Translations under genes and position numbers: made by a program
The notes under the pieces: model-generated
Told to the model about the DNA's origin: nothing
The model's input: only the letters and a program-made list of their open reading frames with translations
The model's database searches: none
Part shown: in pieces, positions 55,645 through 63,469 of the stretch
Position numbering within the stretch: position 1 is the stretch's first letter
Layout of the letters: each line of letters starts with the position of its first letter
Assembly (NCBI RefSeq): GCF_020180945.1
Contig: NZ_JAIPUL010000001.1
Span: 806,001 to 870,000, forward strand
Length of the DNA: 64,000 bases
Direction of reading: 5' to 3'
Source: Lacticaseibacillus kribbianus
GTDB lineage: Bacteria; Bacillota; Bacilli; Lactobacillales; Lactobacillaceae

Positions 55645-56778
55645 ATGCAACACAAACTGATGGCAACAATGGCGGCGGGGCTTGAGAGCCTGACCGCGCG
55701 CGAGCTGCAGGACCTGGGGCTTGCGACCACCACCGACAACGGCAAGGTGTTTTTCGAAGGCGACGACCGCACCATCGCGCAGGCCAACGTGTGGCTGCGC
55801 ACCGCCGACCGCGTCAAGATCATCGTCGGCCAGTTCAAGGCGACCACCTTCGACGAGTTGTTCGAAGGGGTGAAGGCCCTGCCTTGGGACCAGTACCTGC
55901 CGCTTGACGCCGAGTTCCCGGTGGCGGGCCGCAGCGTGCGCTCGACGCTGCACTCCGAGCCGGATGTGCAGGCGATCACCAAAAAGGCAATCGTCAACAA
56001 GCTCGCGACGGTGTACCACCGCCGGGGTCGTCTGCCAGAAACTGGCCACCTGTACCCACTGGAGGTCTCCATTCTCAAGGACGTCGCGACGTTGACCATC
56101 GACACCACCGGTCCGTCGCTGTTCAAGCGCGGCTACCGCGTGGCCAAGGGTGAGGCCCCGCTGAAGGAAAACTTCGCGGCCGCCCTAGTGATGCTCACCA
56201 ACTGGCGCCCGGAGCTGCCGTTCGTCGATCCCACCTGCGGGTCCGGGACCATCGCCATCGAGGCCGCGCTGATCGGGCTGAACCTCGCGCCCGGCCTGCA
56301 CCGCCGTTTTGCCTTTGAGGACTTCGCCTTTTTCGACCAAAATGCCCTGGCGAGTGTCAAGGCGGCCGCGCTGGCCGCCGCCGACATGGACCGCGAGCTT
56401 GACATCACCGGCTACGACATCAACCAGGAGATGATCGAAATCGCACGCCTCAACGCCCACGAGGCCGGGCTCGGCCACCGCGTGGTGTTCAAGCAGCTGG
56501 CGGTCAAGGACTTCAAGACCGACAAGCCGCGCGGCGTCATCGTGAGCAACCCGCCTTACGGCAAGCGCATGGGCGAGCTCGAGGCGGCCCGCCGTCTCTA
56601 CGCCGAGATGGGCGACGCGTACCGCCGCCTGGATGGCTGGAGCAAGTACATCCTGACCGCGGACCTCGGCTTCGAAAAGGCGTACGGCAACAAGGCGACT
56701 AAGCGCCGCAAGCTGTACAACGGCAGCCTGCGCACCGACTACTTCCAGTACTGGGCGAAACGGTCGTCAAAGCATTAG
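55645..56778 (+). CDS. THUMP-domain class I SAM RNA methyltransferase (YpsC/RlmL-like)
   Basis: A 377-residue enzyme. The N-terminal THUMP region (to about residue 160) binds RNA. The UPF0020 methyltransferase domain has DPTCGSGTIAIEAA for SAM binding and the catalytic NPPYG motif typical of N2-guanine methyltransferases. Homologues modify 23S rRNA (RlmL acts on G2445). ATG 55645 follows AAAGGAG; a TACAAT -10 lies at 55611-55616. The position after gpsB and rnpB corresponds to ypsC of Bacillus. Confidence 0.9.
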   Translation: MQHKLMATMAAGLESLTARELQDLGLATTTDNGKVFFEGDDRTIAQANVWLRTADRVKIIVGQFKATTFDELFEGVKALPWDQYLPLDAEFPVAGRSVRSTLHSEPDVQAITKKAIVNKLATVYHRRGRLPETGHLYPLEVSILKDVATLTIDTTGPSLFKRGYRVAKGEAPLKENFAAALVMLTNWRPELPFVDPTCGSGTIAIEAALIGLNLAPGLHRRFAFEDFAFFDQNALASVKAAALAAADMDRELDITGYDINQEMIEIARLNAHEAGLGHRVVFKQLAVKDFKTDKPRGVIVSNPPYGKRMGELEAARRLYAEMGDAYRRLDGWSKYILTADLGFEKAYGNKATKRRKLYNGSLRTDYFQYWAKRSSKH

Positions 56779-56779
56779 A

Positions 56780-56814
56780 AAAGCCCTACCTCTGAGCGTC
56801 AGAGGTAGGGCTTT
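56780..56814. terminator. Bidirectional terminator
   Basis: Perfect 16-bp stem, 56780-56795 with 56799-56814, GCG loop; AAA/TTT ends on both strands. Confidence 0.9.
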
Positions 56815-56820
56815 GTGGTG

Positions 56821-58056
56821 TTACAGGCGTTCGACGTGGTCCCAGCTTGCGTGGTTGTTCTGGTAGTTAATGATGTCTTTGGCCTTCACCATGGCCTTGA
56901 TCAGCGAGACGTACTCGACAATGGTCAGCGTAAAGGCCAAGGCGAAGTTCAAGGGCGCCGTCAGCATCAGCCGCAATTGTTCGGCTGGTGGCTCGCCCGA
57001 GGTGGTGACGGACAGGCCGATCACCGCCACGACGTAGCCAACCATGGCAAACAGGAGAAGCCAATCGCCAAACACCAGCACGACGCCCACTAGGTACAGG
57101 TAGACGAAGGGTTCAATCAGCATGAACAGCTCCTGGAAAACGGCCATGGGCAGCTGGCCAAACGTCAGAAACCTGGCGTGCTTGGCGTTGCGCGAGAAAA
57201 AAAGGTGGCGGTACTTCATGAAGGCCACGAACCGCCCGTACTTCCAGCGAAAGCGCTGCTTCACCAGGCTGGTGAACTTGGTGACGGGCTGGGTGTAGGC
57301 CACGGCGTCATGGGCGTAACCAATGGTGTGCTTGGTGTTGCCGTACACCGAAAGCAACTTCATCGTCAGGTCGATATCCTCAGTCGGGGTGTCGGTGTCG
57401 TAGCCGCCGATTGCCCGCAGTTCGGCCACCCGGAAGGTCGACCCGATGCCCCCGATGATGTAAAGGGTTCTCAGAACGTGCTCTGCACACTTGCCCCGGT
57501 AGGCACTCAGGAATTCGAACCGCTGGCAGAGGCCCAACGCCGAGCGCAGTCGCAGCATTTTCACTTGCATCGCCATGGCCAGAGTGCGTGGATCGGCGAA
57601 CCAGGCGACCATGTTGCGCACCGCGTCCGTCGCCAGCAGGGAATCGGCATCCAGAACCATCATCAGCTCGGTTTGGACGTGCTTGAACAAGGCGCGGTTG
57701 ATTGCCACGGACTTGCCACCGTTGGCCTGTCGCACCAGCTCGACCGGCGCATCGGGATGGTCTTGCATGAAGGCCGTCACCACCTCGGAGGTGCGGTCGC
57801 TTGAGCCGTCATCCACCACGATGATCTTCATGTTGGGGTAATCGCTTGCCACTACCGACGCCAGAGTCGTGGCGATGGCGACCTCCTCGTTGTAGGCCGG
57901 CACCACCACGGTGATTCCAGGCGTCGGTGGCGGGGTGCCGCGGGTCCGGTTGATTGCCCTGAGGTCGTACACATTGGCGGTCCAGTATGAAATGAAGATG
58001 CGGATCAAGCCGAAGGCGCTCATGACAATGACAATCGTGTTCACGGTTTCCAGCAT
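56821..58056 (-). CDS. Family 2 processive glycosyltransferase (PgaC/IcaA/HasA-like)
   Basis: A 411-residue membrane polysaccharide synthase-like protein. TM1 spans about residues 5-25; the GT2 domain follows with VVVPAYNEE, VVDDGSSD, LDADS, the TEDIDLTMK acceptor-site Asp and QRFRWKYG of processive enzymes. Two to three C-terminal TMs then form the translocation pore region. Close relatives make poly-N-acetylglucosamine, hyaluronan or other beta-glycans, so the product cannot be named. A 60-residue LPXTG protein gene lies 12 nt upstream in the same operon; no deacetylase or hydrolase gene is adjacent. Confidence 0.88.
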   Translation of the reverse strand: MLETVNTIVIVMSAFGLIRIFISYWTANVYDLRAINRTRGTPPPTPGITVVVPAYNEEVAIATTLASVVASDYPNMKIIVVDDGSSDRTSEVVTAFMQDHPDAPVELVRQANGGKSVAINRALFKHVQTELMMVLDADSLLATDAVRNMVAWFADPRTLAMAMQVKMLRLRSALGLCQRFEFLSAYRGKCAEHVLRTLYIIGGIGSTFRVAELRAIGGYDTDTPTEDIDLTMKLLSVYGNTKHTIGYAHDAVAYTQPVTKFTSLVKQRFRWKYGRFVAFMKYRHLFFSRNAKHARFLTFGQLPMAVFQELFMLIEPFVYLYLVGVVLVFGDWLLLFAMVGYVVAVIGLSVTTSGEPPAEQLRLMLTAPLNFALAFTLTIVEYVSLIKAMVKAKDIINYQNNHASWDHVERL

Positions 58057-58068
58057 GGCGTCCCTCCT

Positions 58069-58251
58069 TTAGCGGCGGCTACGCGTTCGGCGCCACTTCG
58101 TGTAAAGTGTGAAGCCCACAATCAGCGCGATGAGAAAAATCCCGAGATAGCCAAGCAGCTTGAATGCGCTCGTACCAGTTCGGGGTAAAAACGCGGCCCC
58201 CGTCAGCGCCGTGGTCCCAACAGTGTTGACTAGATGAGCTAACGTTGTCAT
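58069..58251 (-). CDS. Tiny 60-residue protein with LPXTG sorting signal
   Basis: Starts at ATG 58249-58251 behind an AGAAAGGAT site 11 nt upstream. The protein is little more than a sorting signal: 21 residues, then LPRTG at 22-26, a hydrophobic helix at about 31-50 (LLGYLGIFLIALIVGF) and the positive tail KWRRTRSRR. This is the standard sortase A substrate layout, but without a normal signal peptide and with only 21 residues before the motif. It precedes the glycosyltransferase gene by 12 nt. It could be a regulator or anchor of that enzyme; an alternative is that it acts simply as a single-pass membrane partner. Confidence 0.75.
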   Translation of the reverse strand: MTTLAHLVNTVGTTALTGAAFLPRTGTSAFKLLGYLGIFLIALIVGFTLYTKWRRTRSRR

Positions 58252-58390
58252 CCTGTAATCATCCTTTCTAAGTTTTAAGGCCAACCTTATTTTAATGATA
58301 AATGATTCAAACGTGCGCGGGCAACCAATTGGCTGATAAACCTCGGATACCGCGCTATCGCCGCCCGACAGTCATGTATTCCGTCATGCG

Positions 58391-58411
58391 ATTATAAAAT
58401 AGCCTAGGCTA
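58391..58411 (-). promoter_or_regulatory. Promoter region and palindrome upstream of the LPXTG-glycosyltransferase operon
   Basis: TATAAT on the minus strand at 58391-58396 with the 12-bp palindrome TAGCCTAGGCTA at 58400-58411 just upstream. A second TATAAT lies at 58412-58417. The rest of 58285-58635 contains another palindrome, GTGGCGCCAC (58455-58464), and the hairpin described separately, but no gene that I can support. Confidence 0.5.
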
Positions 58412-58547
58412 ATTATATGAGGTGAGTCCCGGCAGGCAAGCGTTTTGACCCCTTGTGGCGCCACTGAAGCGGGTGCGAGATTAGCGCGCTTGAGTCCCCG
58501 TCCTCATCCGGCCTTCGCCCGCCACCGCGCGCCCAAATGTTAAGATT

Positions 58548-58567
58548 CCCCTCGCCGAGGCGAGGGG
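58548..58567 (+). other. GC-rich hairpin upstream of the 75-residue protein gene
   Basis: CCCCTCGCC pairs with GGCGAGGGG across GA. It lies about 25 nt before a TATACT -10 (58593-58598), without a T-run directly after it. Purpose unknown. Confidence 0.4.
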
Positions 58568-58592
58568 GGCTGTATTTTGGCCGCCGCTTTTG

Positions 58593-58598
58593 TATACT
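58593..58598 (+). promoter_or_regulatory. -10 element upstream of the 75-residue protein gene
   Basis: TATACT with TG directly before it; the best -35 is a weak TGTATT at 58571-58576. Confidence 0.45.
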
Positions 58599-58641
58599 GG
58601 AGATGTAATCGGTTTCAGCAAACAAAAGGAGGTTCATGCTC

Positions 58642-58869
58642 ATGGCGCAACACACCACTGAGATTTTCGGCTTACTGGAGGATGCTTTACTGACCAAGCG
58701 TCCGGTCAAGATCCACACGATGGACAAGCGGATGCTTCACGGGGTGATTCAGGCAATCACCCCCGGCACGGTCAAGCCGTACGCCGAGCGGAGCACGGTG
58801 TTGATCGACACCGCCAAAGGCGCCAAGCGGGTCCAGGAGTACGCGATCACCAAGATCGCCTGGGCATGA
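58642..58869 (+). CDS. 75-residue protein with Sm-like (Hfq/YolD-type) pattern
   Basis: Starts at ATG 58642, 9 nt after AAAGGAGG; ATG 58636 is only 3 nt after that site. A short helix (EIFGLLEDALLTKR) leads into RPVKIHTMDKRMLHGVIQAI and, after an insertion, STVLIDTAKGAKRVQEYAITKIAW. The order helix, V-x-I-x-x-x-D/N-x-x-x-L-x-G-x-I, then x-x-I-D and a last x-Y/H-A-I-x-x-I strand parallels Hfq (and in part YolD-like proteins). This similarity is my reading, not a proven homology. It is a single-gene unit with its own terminator. Confidence 0.65.
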   Translation: MAQHTTEIFGLLEDALLTKRPVKIHTMDKRMLHGVIQAITPGTVKPYAERSTVLIDTAKGAKRVQEYAITKIAWA

Positions 58870-58888
58870 CCACAACTGAATAACGGAC

Positions 58889-58914
58889 ACGGCGGGCCAG
58901 TGCCCGCCGTTTTT
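58889..58914 (+). terminator. Terminator after the Sm-like gene
   Basis: CGGCGGGC pairs with GCCCGCCG around CAGT, followed by five T residues. Confidence 0.9.
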
Positions 58915-58992
58915 GTGGTGCAAAAGGGCGGGCGGTGCGCTACAATGATGAGTATATTAAGAGCTGGTGAGAACCGGCGAAAGGGGTTCACT

Positions 58993-60894
58993 ATGGCAAC
59001 TGACACACCACGTTATCAAGATGATCTTTACGCCGCGGTCAACGGCGAATGGGAGAAGACGGCGGTCATCGCGCCGGACAAGTCGCGCACCGGCGGCTTC
59101 ACCGACCTGGCCGACGGCGTCGAGGAGCACCTGATGGCCGACTTCAAGGCCGTGGCCGCGGGCGACAAGCCCGCACCGGACCACTACTTCGCCTCCGCGG
59201 TCAAGCTTTACGAAAAGGCGCTGGATTTCACCACCCGTGACGCCTTGGGCATCAAGCCCGCACTGGATCGGCTGGCCGTTTTGAACGCCACCACCGATTT
59301 GGCCGCGTTCAACGCCAAGGCCGCCGACCTTGAGCTCAGCCTGTTCCCGCTGCCGTTCTCCGGTGGCGTTGAACCCGACATGAAGGACACCAGCCGCAAC
59401 CTCTACCAGATCAGCGGCCCAAGCACCATCCTGCCGGACACGACCTACTACGCCGAAGGCAACGCGCAGGGTCAGGCACTGCTGAAGACCTGGACGGACA
59501 TGGCGACCAAGCTTCTGGCCGCCACCGACCTGAGCGAGGCGGACCAGGCGAGCTACCTGGCGGACGCCTTGGCCTTTGACGCCGCCATTGCGACGCACGT
59601 CAAGAGCTCCGAGGAGTGGGCGGACTACCCGAAGGCGTACAACCCGCAGTCCTTTGAAGAGGTCGCCGCGCAGTTCGGCGACTTCGACTTCGGCGCCTTC
59701 ACCCAGGAGAACCTGGGCGAGAAGCCGGCAACCATCATCGTTCAGGATCCGCGTTTTCTCAAGGAATTCACCCAGCTGTTCGATGCCGCGACCTTCACCC
59801 AGTACAAGCACTGGGCCTACGTGATCGAGCTGATCAGCCTGACCGGCTACCTCTCCGAGGACCTGCGCCAGCTCGGCGGCACGTACTCGCGCGCGCTGTC
59901 CGGTAGTCCCGAGGCCCCAAGCCAGATCAAGCACGCCTACCGCCTGGCGGACCGCTTCTTCTCCGAGCCAATCGGCATCTACTACGGCCAGACCTACTTC
60001 GGCGAAAAGGCCAAGGCCGACGTCACCGCGCTGGTGGAGCGCATGATTAGCACCTACAAGCGCCGCCTGACCAATTCCAGCTGGCTTTCCGCAAGCACCA
60101 AGGACAAGGCCGTGGTCAAGTTGAACACCATGGTCCTGAAGATGGGCTACCCGGACAAGGTTCAGGAAGTCTACAACCTGCTGAAGGTGGGGGACGCCGA
60201 CCTCTTGACCACCGCGATCGATCTGGCGACCACGCGCCACCAGTACAACCTGGCGCAGCTGAGCAAGCCGGTCGACCGCACGACCTGGCTGATGCCGGGC
60301 CACATGGTCAACGCGTGCTACGACCCGTCCCGCAACGACATCACGTTCCCGGCCGCCATTTTGCAGGCGCCGTTCTACTCACTCGACCAGACGGCCAGCC
60401 AGAATCTGGGCGGCATCGGCGCGGTCATCGCGCACGAGATCTCCCACGGCTTCGACAACAACGGGGCCCAGTTCGACGAGTTCGGCAACCTGAAGGACTG
60501 GTGGCAGCCGGCCGACTACGCCCACTTCAAGGAATTGACCCAGGCGATGATTGACGAGTTCGACGGCCTGGAAACCGAGGCGGGCAAGGCCAACGGCAAG
60601 CTGATTGTGTCCGAAAACATCGCGGACGCCGGCGGTCTCGCCGCGGCGCTTGAAACGGCCCAGGGCCTTGACGACTGCGACCTGCGTGCCTTCTTCATCA
60701 ACTGGTCGCGCATCTGGCGGCAAAAGGCGCGCCTGGAGCTTCAAAAGATGTTCCTGGCGGTCGACGTGCACGCGCCGGCCAAGCTGCGCGCCAACGTGCA
60801 GCCGCAGAACCTGGACGCCTGGTACGAGGCCTTCGACGTCAAGCCGGGCGACGGCATGTACCTGGCACCGGACAAGCGCATCACCATCTGGTAA
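58993..60894 (+). CDS. pepO: Neutral endopeptidase PepO (peptidase family M13)
   Basis: A 633-residue zinc endopeptidase of lactic acid bacteria. The zinc motif HEISH (His481, Glu482, His485) and the third ligand Glu541 in SENIADAGG are intact. A substrate-cleft NACYDPSRN block and the final IW typical of PepO end the protein. It has no signal peptide, so it acts on oligopeptides inside the cell. ATG 58993 has AAAGGGG upstream; a TACAAT -10 is at 58941-58946. Confidence 0.95.
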   Translation: MATDTPRYQDDLYAAVNGEWEKTAVIAPDKSRTGGFTDLADGVEEHLMADFKAVAAGDKPAPDHYFASAVKLYEKALDFTTRDALGIKPALDRLAVLNATTDLAAFNAKAADLELSLFPLPFSGGVEPDMKDTSRNLYQISGPSTILPDTTYYAEGNAQGQALLKTWTDMATKLLAATDLSEADQASYLADALAFDAAIATHVKSSEEWADYPKAYNPQSFEEVAAQFGDFDFGAFTQENLGEKPATIIVQDPRFLKEFTQLFDAATFTQYKHWAYVIELISLTGYLSEDLRQLGGTYSRALSGSPEAPSQIKHAYRLADRFFSEPIGIYYGQTYFGEKAKADVTALVERMISTYKRRLTNSSWLSASTKDKAVVKLNTMVLKMGYPDKVQEVYNLLKVGDADLLTTAIDLATTRHQYNLAQLSKPVDRTTWLMPGHMVNACYDPSRNDITFPAAILQAPFYSLDQTASQNLGGIGAVIAHEISHGFDNNGAQFDEFGNLKDWWQPADYAHFKELTQAMIDEFDGLETEAGKANGKLIVSENIADAGGLAAALETAQGLDDCDLRAFFINWSRIWRQKARLELQKMFLAVDVHAPAKLRANVQPQNLDAWYEAFDVKPGDGMYLAPDKRITIW

Positions 60895-60911
60895 GCCGAC
60901 TCGGCAACACG

Positions 60912-60951
60912 AAAAGGCGTTTCCCCGCTGCGAGTGGGGAAACGCCTTTTT
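60912..60951 (+). terminator. pepO terminator
   Basis: AAAAGGCGTTTCCCC pairs with GGGGAAACGCCTTTT, then T residues. Confidence 0.92.
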
Positions 60952-61063
60952 GGTGGGTATGCGGATATCTGCGGTCGCGGCCTGGCCCCCGTCGGGCGGG
61001 GCCAGACAACGCCGAGTCGTCTGCCTAAGCCCGGTCATGGTCAAAGTACGGTCCACGCCAGAC

Positions 61064-61089
61064 AAAAACACCCGGCACGCGGCCGGGTG
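61064..61089 (-). terminator. nrdH terminator
   Basis: On the minus strand CACCCGGC pairs with GCCGGGTG, followed by five T residues; it lies 15 nt after the nrdH stop. The remaining gap 60952-61063 holds nothing that I recognise. Confidence 0.88.
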
Positions 61090-61104
61090 AGTGGCATATC
61101 TTGG

Positions 61105-61335
61105 TTAGACGGCGAGCTGCTTGAGCGCATCCGGACGGAAGCCGGCGATTGGCGCCATGCCGTCGGCCTCGAGGACCGGCACGGCCTGGAAGCCCTGGCC
61201 CTTGAGGTAGGCGATGTACTCGGGTTCGTCGTTGATGTTGTGCTCCGTGAACGGGATGTTGTGGGTCTTGAGGTAGTTCTTGGTCATGCGGCACTGCGGG
61301 CAACCGTTCTTGGTAAATACTGTGATGTTGGTCAT
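61105..61335 (-). CDS. nrdH: Glutaredoxin-like protein NrdH
   Basis: A 76-residue redoxin that reduces class Ib ribonucleotide reductase. The active-site CPQC is at residues 12-15, and the VPVLEADG and IAGFRPD segments match NrdH with its thioredoxin-like reduction by thioredoxin reductase. ATG 61335 has AGAGTGAG upstream. nrdE, nrdF and nrdI are not adjacent, so here nrdH stands alone with its own promoter and terminator. Confidence 0.92.
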   Translation of the reverse strand: MTNITVFTKNGCPQCRMTKNYLKTHNIPFTEHNINDEPEYIAYLKGQGFQAVPVLEADGMAPIAGFRPDALKQLAV

Positions 61336-61368
61336 TGTGCTCACTCTCTTCGCTTTTCTAGTAGCCCC

Positions 61369-61397
61369 AGCATACAACGACTGGTGCCCGTTGTCAA
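61369..61397 (-). promoter_or_regulatory. Promoter of nrdH
   Basis: On the minus strand TTGACA (61392-61397), exactly 17-nt spacer, TATGCT (61369-61374). Confidence 0.8.
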
Positions 61398-61417
61398 TCG
61401 TGAGCCCCAAGATATTG

Positions 61418-61450
61418 TGGGCGCAAGATTTTCGCGCCGTTTGCGCCCAA
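61418..61450. promoter_or_regulatory. Long inverted repeat between divergent nrdH and the 108-residue gene
   Basis: TGGGCGCAA (61418-61426) and TTGCGCCCA (61442-61450), 9-bp perfect arms 15 nt apart, just before the TATACT -10 (61457-61462) of the plus-strand gene. Its spacing suits two half-sites on one face of the helix. Confidence 0.5.
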
Positions 61451-61499
61451 AGGCCTATACTAGAGGTGGCGCAAGGCGCACACGAAGGAGGAAGCGTTC

Positions 61500-61826
61500 A
61501 TGAAAGCGGACAAGCACATGGATCAAGAGGCAATTGTTGATATGAACGAGCAGCTGGTGGATTACGCGGGCAAGCACGGGCTCAAGGTCCCGGACCTGGC
61601 GCGCAGCCTGGCGGACGCGGCCAGCCCCGACCTGAGCGGCCTGGACGACCTGCTTCAAGACGGCGGAATCGGGCGCAAAATTTACCAGGATGTCGCGCAG
61701 GGCTACCTCGTCGACCGCTACCACCTGGCGGATGCGGAGCTGGCTACGGCGCGCGACCAGCTGGTGAAGACCGCGGTGACGTACCTCGGCCAGCACACCA
61801 CGCAGCTGGACAACTGGCAGCGCTGA
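61500..61826 (+). CDS. Hypothetical 108-residue protein
   Basis: Starts at ATG 61500 behind AAGGAGG, with TATACT at 61457-61462 as -10. The product is soluble and helical: two Leu- and Ala-rich amphipathic helices (MNEQLVDYAGKHGLKVPDLARSLAD and DDLLQDGGIGRKIYQDVAQGYLV) and a third at the end. It has no cysteine, no membrane segment and no motif that I recognise. It is divergent from nrdH and convergent with the cardiolipin synthase gene, sharing a terminator with it. The signals make it a credible expressed gene. Confidence 0.75.
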   Translation: MKADKHMDQEAIVDMNEQLVDYAGKHGLKVPDLARSLADAASPDLSGLDDLLQDGGIGRKIYQDVAQGYLVDRYHLADAELATARDQLVKTAVTYLGQHTTQLDNWQR

Positions 61827-61851
61827 GTTCGTCTCACCACTTTTACCTAAC

Positions 61852-61886
61852 AAAAAGGCCAAGCCGACTGTTGCGGCTTGGCCTTT
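61852..61886. terminator. Bidirectional terminator
   Basis: AAAGGCCAAGCCG pairs with CGGCTTGGCCTTT around ACTGTTG. Confidence 0.9.
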
Positions 61887-61903
61887 GGTGTCTCTGGGTG
61901 CCG

Positions 61904-63358
61904 TCACAGAATCGGCGACAGCAGGCGTGAGCCGTACTGCTTGAAGCGCAGCCAGCGGCCCTGCGCCTCGATCTGGGCCGCGGTCAGCCGCCGGGCGTGC
62001 TTGAGGTCGGCCTCGAAAATGGCGGTCAGCTGGCCGGCGACACCGCGGTCGTAGATGAAGGCGTTGGCCTCGAAGTTCAGCTTGAAGCTGCGGATGTCGA
62101 AGTTGGCGCTGCCGACGCTTGCGATGCGGCCGTCGACCACCACCGTTTTGGCGTGGAGGAAGCCTTTTTGGTAGTGGTAGATTCTCACCCCAAAGCGGCT
62201 GAGGTAGTTGGCGTAGTACTGGGTTGCGCGGAAGATGAAGGGGTGGTCCGGCATGTCGGGAATCATCACCCGGACGTCGATACCGGCCAGGGCGGCGGTG
62301 ATCAACGCGTCGATCATCGTGTCGTCGGGAATCAGGTAGGGGGTCTGGATCCAAACTGACTTAGCGGCGCTTGTGATCATCTTGACGTAGCCGTACTTGA
62401 TCTGCTGGCCCTTGCTCTCGGGGCCGCTTGACACGATCTGGATCGGCACGCTGCCGCTTTCTGCGGCGCGGCCGGCCGGTGCGACCAGGTTGTACGGCTC
62501 CTCGCGGCTGTCTGCGACCGTGGCGTTCCAATCCATCAGAAACTGCACCTTGAGCGCCAGCACCGTGTTGCCGCTCACACGCAGGTGGGTATCGCGCCAG
62601 AACCCGAACTTCTTTTTGCGCGAGACGTACTGGTCACCGACGTTGAAGCCGCCGATGTAGCCGATGCGGTCATCGATCACCACGATTTTGCGGTGCAGGC
62701 GGTAGTTCAGGCGAAAATCCAGGAACAGGTGGCGCGACGAGAAGTAGGTCTCGACCTGGCCGCCGGCGTCGGTGAGCGGCCGCCACCACTTGGCGCTTGC
62801 GCCCTGGCTGCCCCAGGCGTCGTACAGCACCAGCACCTTCACGCCTTGCTGTGCCTTTTGGACCAGGAGGCGCTGCAGGGCGTTGCCCAGCTCGTCGTTG
62901 TAGATGGTGTAATACTCAACGAACACGTGGTCTTGCGCCGCCTGAATGTCTTGAAACAGCGCGGCGAACTTGGCGTCACCGTCCGTGAAGATGTCAACCG
63001 TGTTGGCGGAAAGCAGGGGCGCGCCGTCCGTGTTGAGAAACAGGGTAGTCAGCTCCTTGGACGCCTGCGACAGGGCGGCCGGCGGCAGCAGCCGGTTCTT
63101 GGCGTTCTCGCGCTTTTGCAGCTGCACGAACGCGTCGATCCCGTTGCGGTACTCGGCCTGAATGGCGCGCATCTTGCGGGCGGACAGGCCGCGCCCGGCG
63201 AAGAGGTAGATGCCAAACCCGATGACCGGCAGGAAGATCAGCACCAGAAGCCACGCCCAGGTGGTCGAGATGTCGCGGACCTCGCGCAGGACGGTGAAGA
63301 CCGCCCCGGCGGTGTTCAGCACCAGGACGACGATGACGAAGACGGAGAGAATGGACAT
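61904..63358 (-). CDS. cls: Cardiolipin synthase (phospholipase D family)
   Basis: A 484-residue membrane enzyme that condenses two phosphatidylglycerols. Two N-terminal TMs (about 4-25 and 38-58) are followed by two PLD domains, each with an HKD motif: HRKIVVIDDRIGYIGG and HAKTVVVDGRIASVGSANFD. ATG 63358 follows AAGGAGG on the minus strand. Divergent from the nitroreductase gene. Confidence 0.94.
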   Translation of the reverse strand: MSILSVFVIVVLVLNTAGAVFTVLREVRDISTTWAWLLVLIFLPVIGFGIYLFAGRGLSARKMRAIQAEYRNGIDAFVQLQKRENAKNRLLPPAALSQASKELTTLFLNTDGAPLLSANTVDIFTDGDAKFAALFQDIQAAQDHVFVEYYTIYNDELGNALQRLLVQKAQQGVKVLVLYDAWGSQGASAKWWRPLTDAGGQVETYFSSRHLFLDFRLNYRLHRKIVVIDDRIGYIGGFNVGDQYVSRKKKFGFWRDTHLRVSGNTVLALKVQFLMDWNATVADSREEPYNLVAPAGRAAESGSVPIQIVSSGPESKGQQIKYGYVKMITSAAKSVWIQTPYLIPDDTMIDALITAALAGIDVRVMIPDMPDHPFIFRATQYYANYLSRFGVRIYHYQKGFLHAKTVVVDGRIASVGSANFDIRSFKLNFEANAFIYDRGVAGQLTAIFEADLKHARRLTAAQIEAQGRWLRFKQYGSRLLSPIL

Positions 63359-63408
63359 GGCGACCTCCTTGTTCAAAGCCAGGTTACTTACTTTTTTTTG
63401 AAAAATGC

Positions 63409-63440
63409 TTTACTTACTATTAGTTAGCTGGTAAACTAAT
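63409..63440 (+). promoter_or_regulatory. Promoter and overlapping operator-like repeat of the nitroreductase gene
   Basis: TTTACT (63409-63414), 17-nt spacer, extended -10 TGGTAAACT ending at 63437. ATTAGTT (63419-63425) and AACTAAT (63434-63440) form a perfect inverted repeat over the -10. TTACTTACT occurs twice in direct repeat (63384-63392 and 63410-63418). Confidence 0.7.
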
Positions 63441-63469
63441 GTCATTCAAGACAAAGGAGCTCTTATCTT

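Noticed and set aside
58282-58284. TTG 58284 as start of the LPXTG protein gene (71 residues)
   Set aside because: No ribosome binding site precedes it, and the added 11 residues are polar and do not make a signal peptide.
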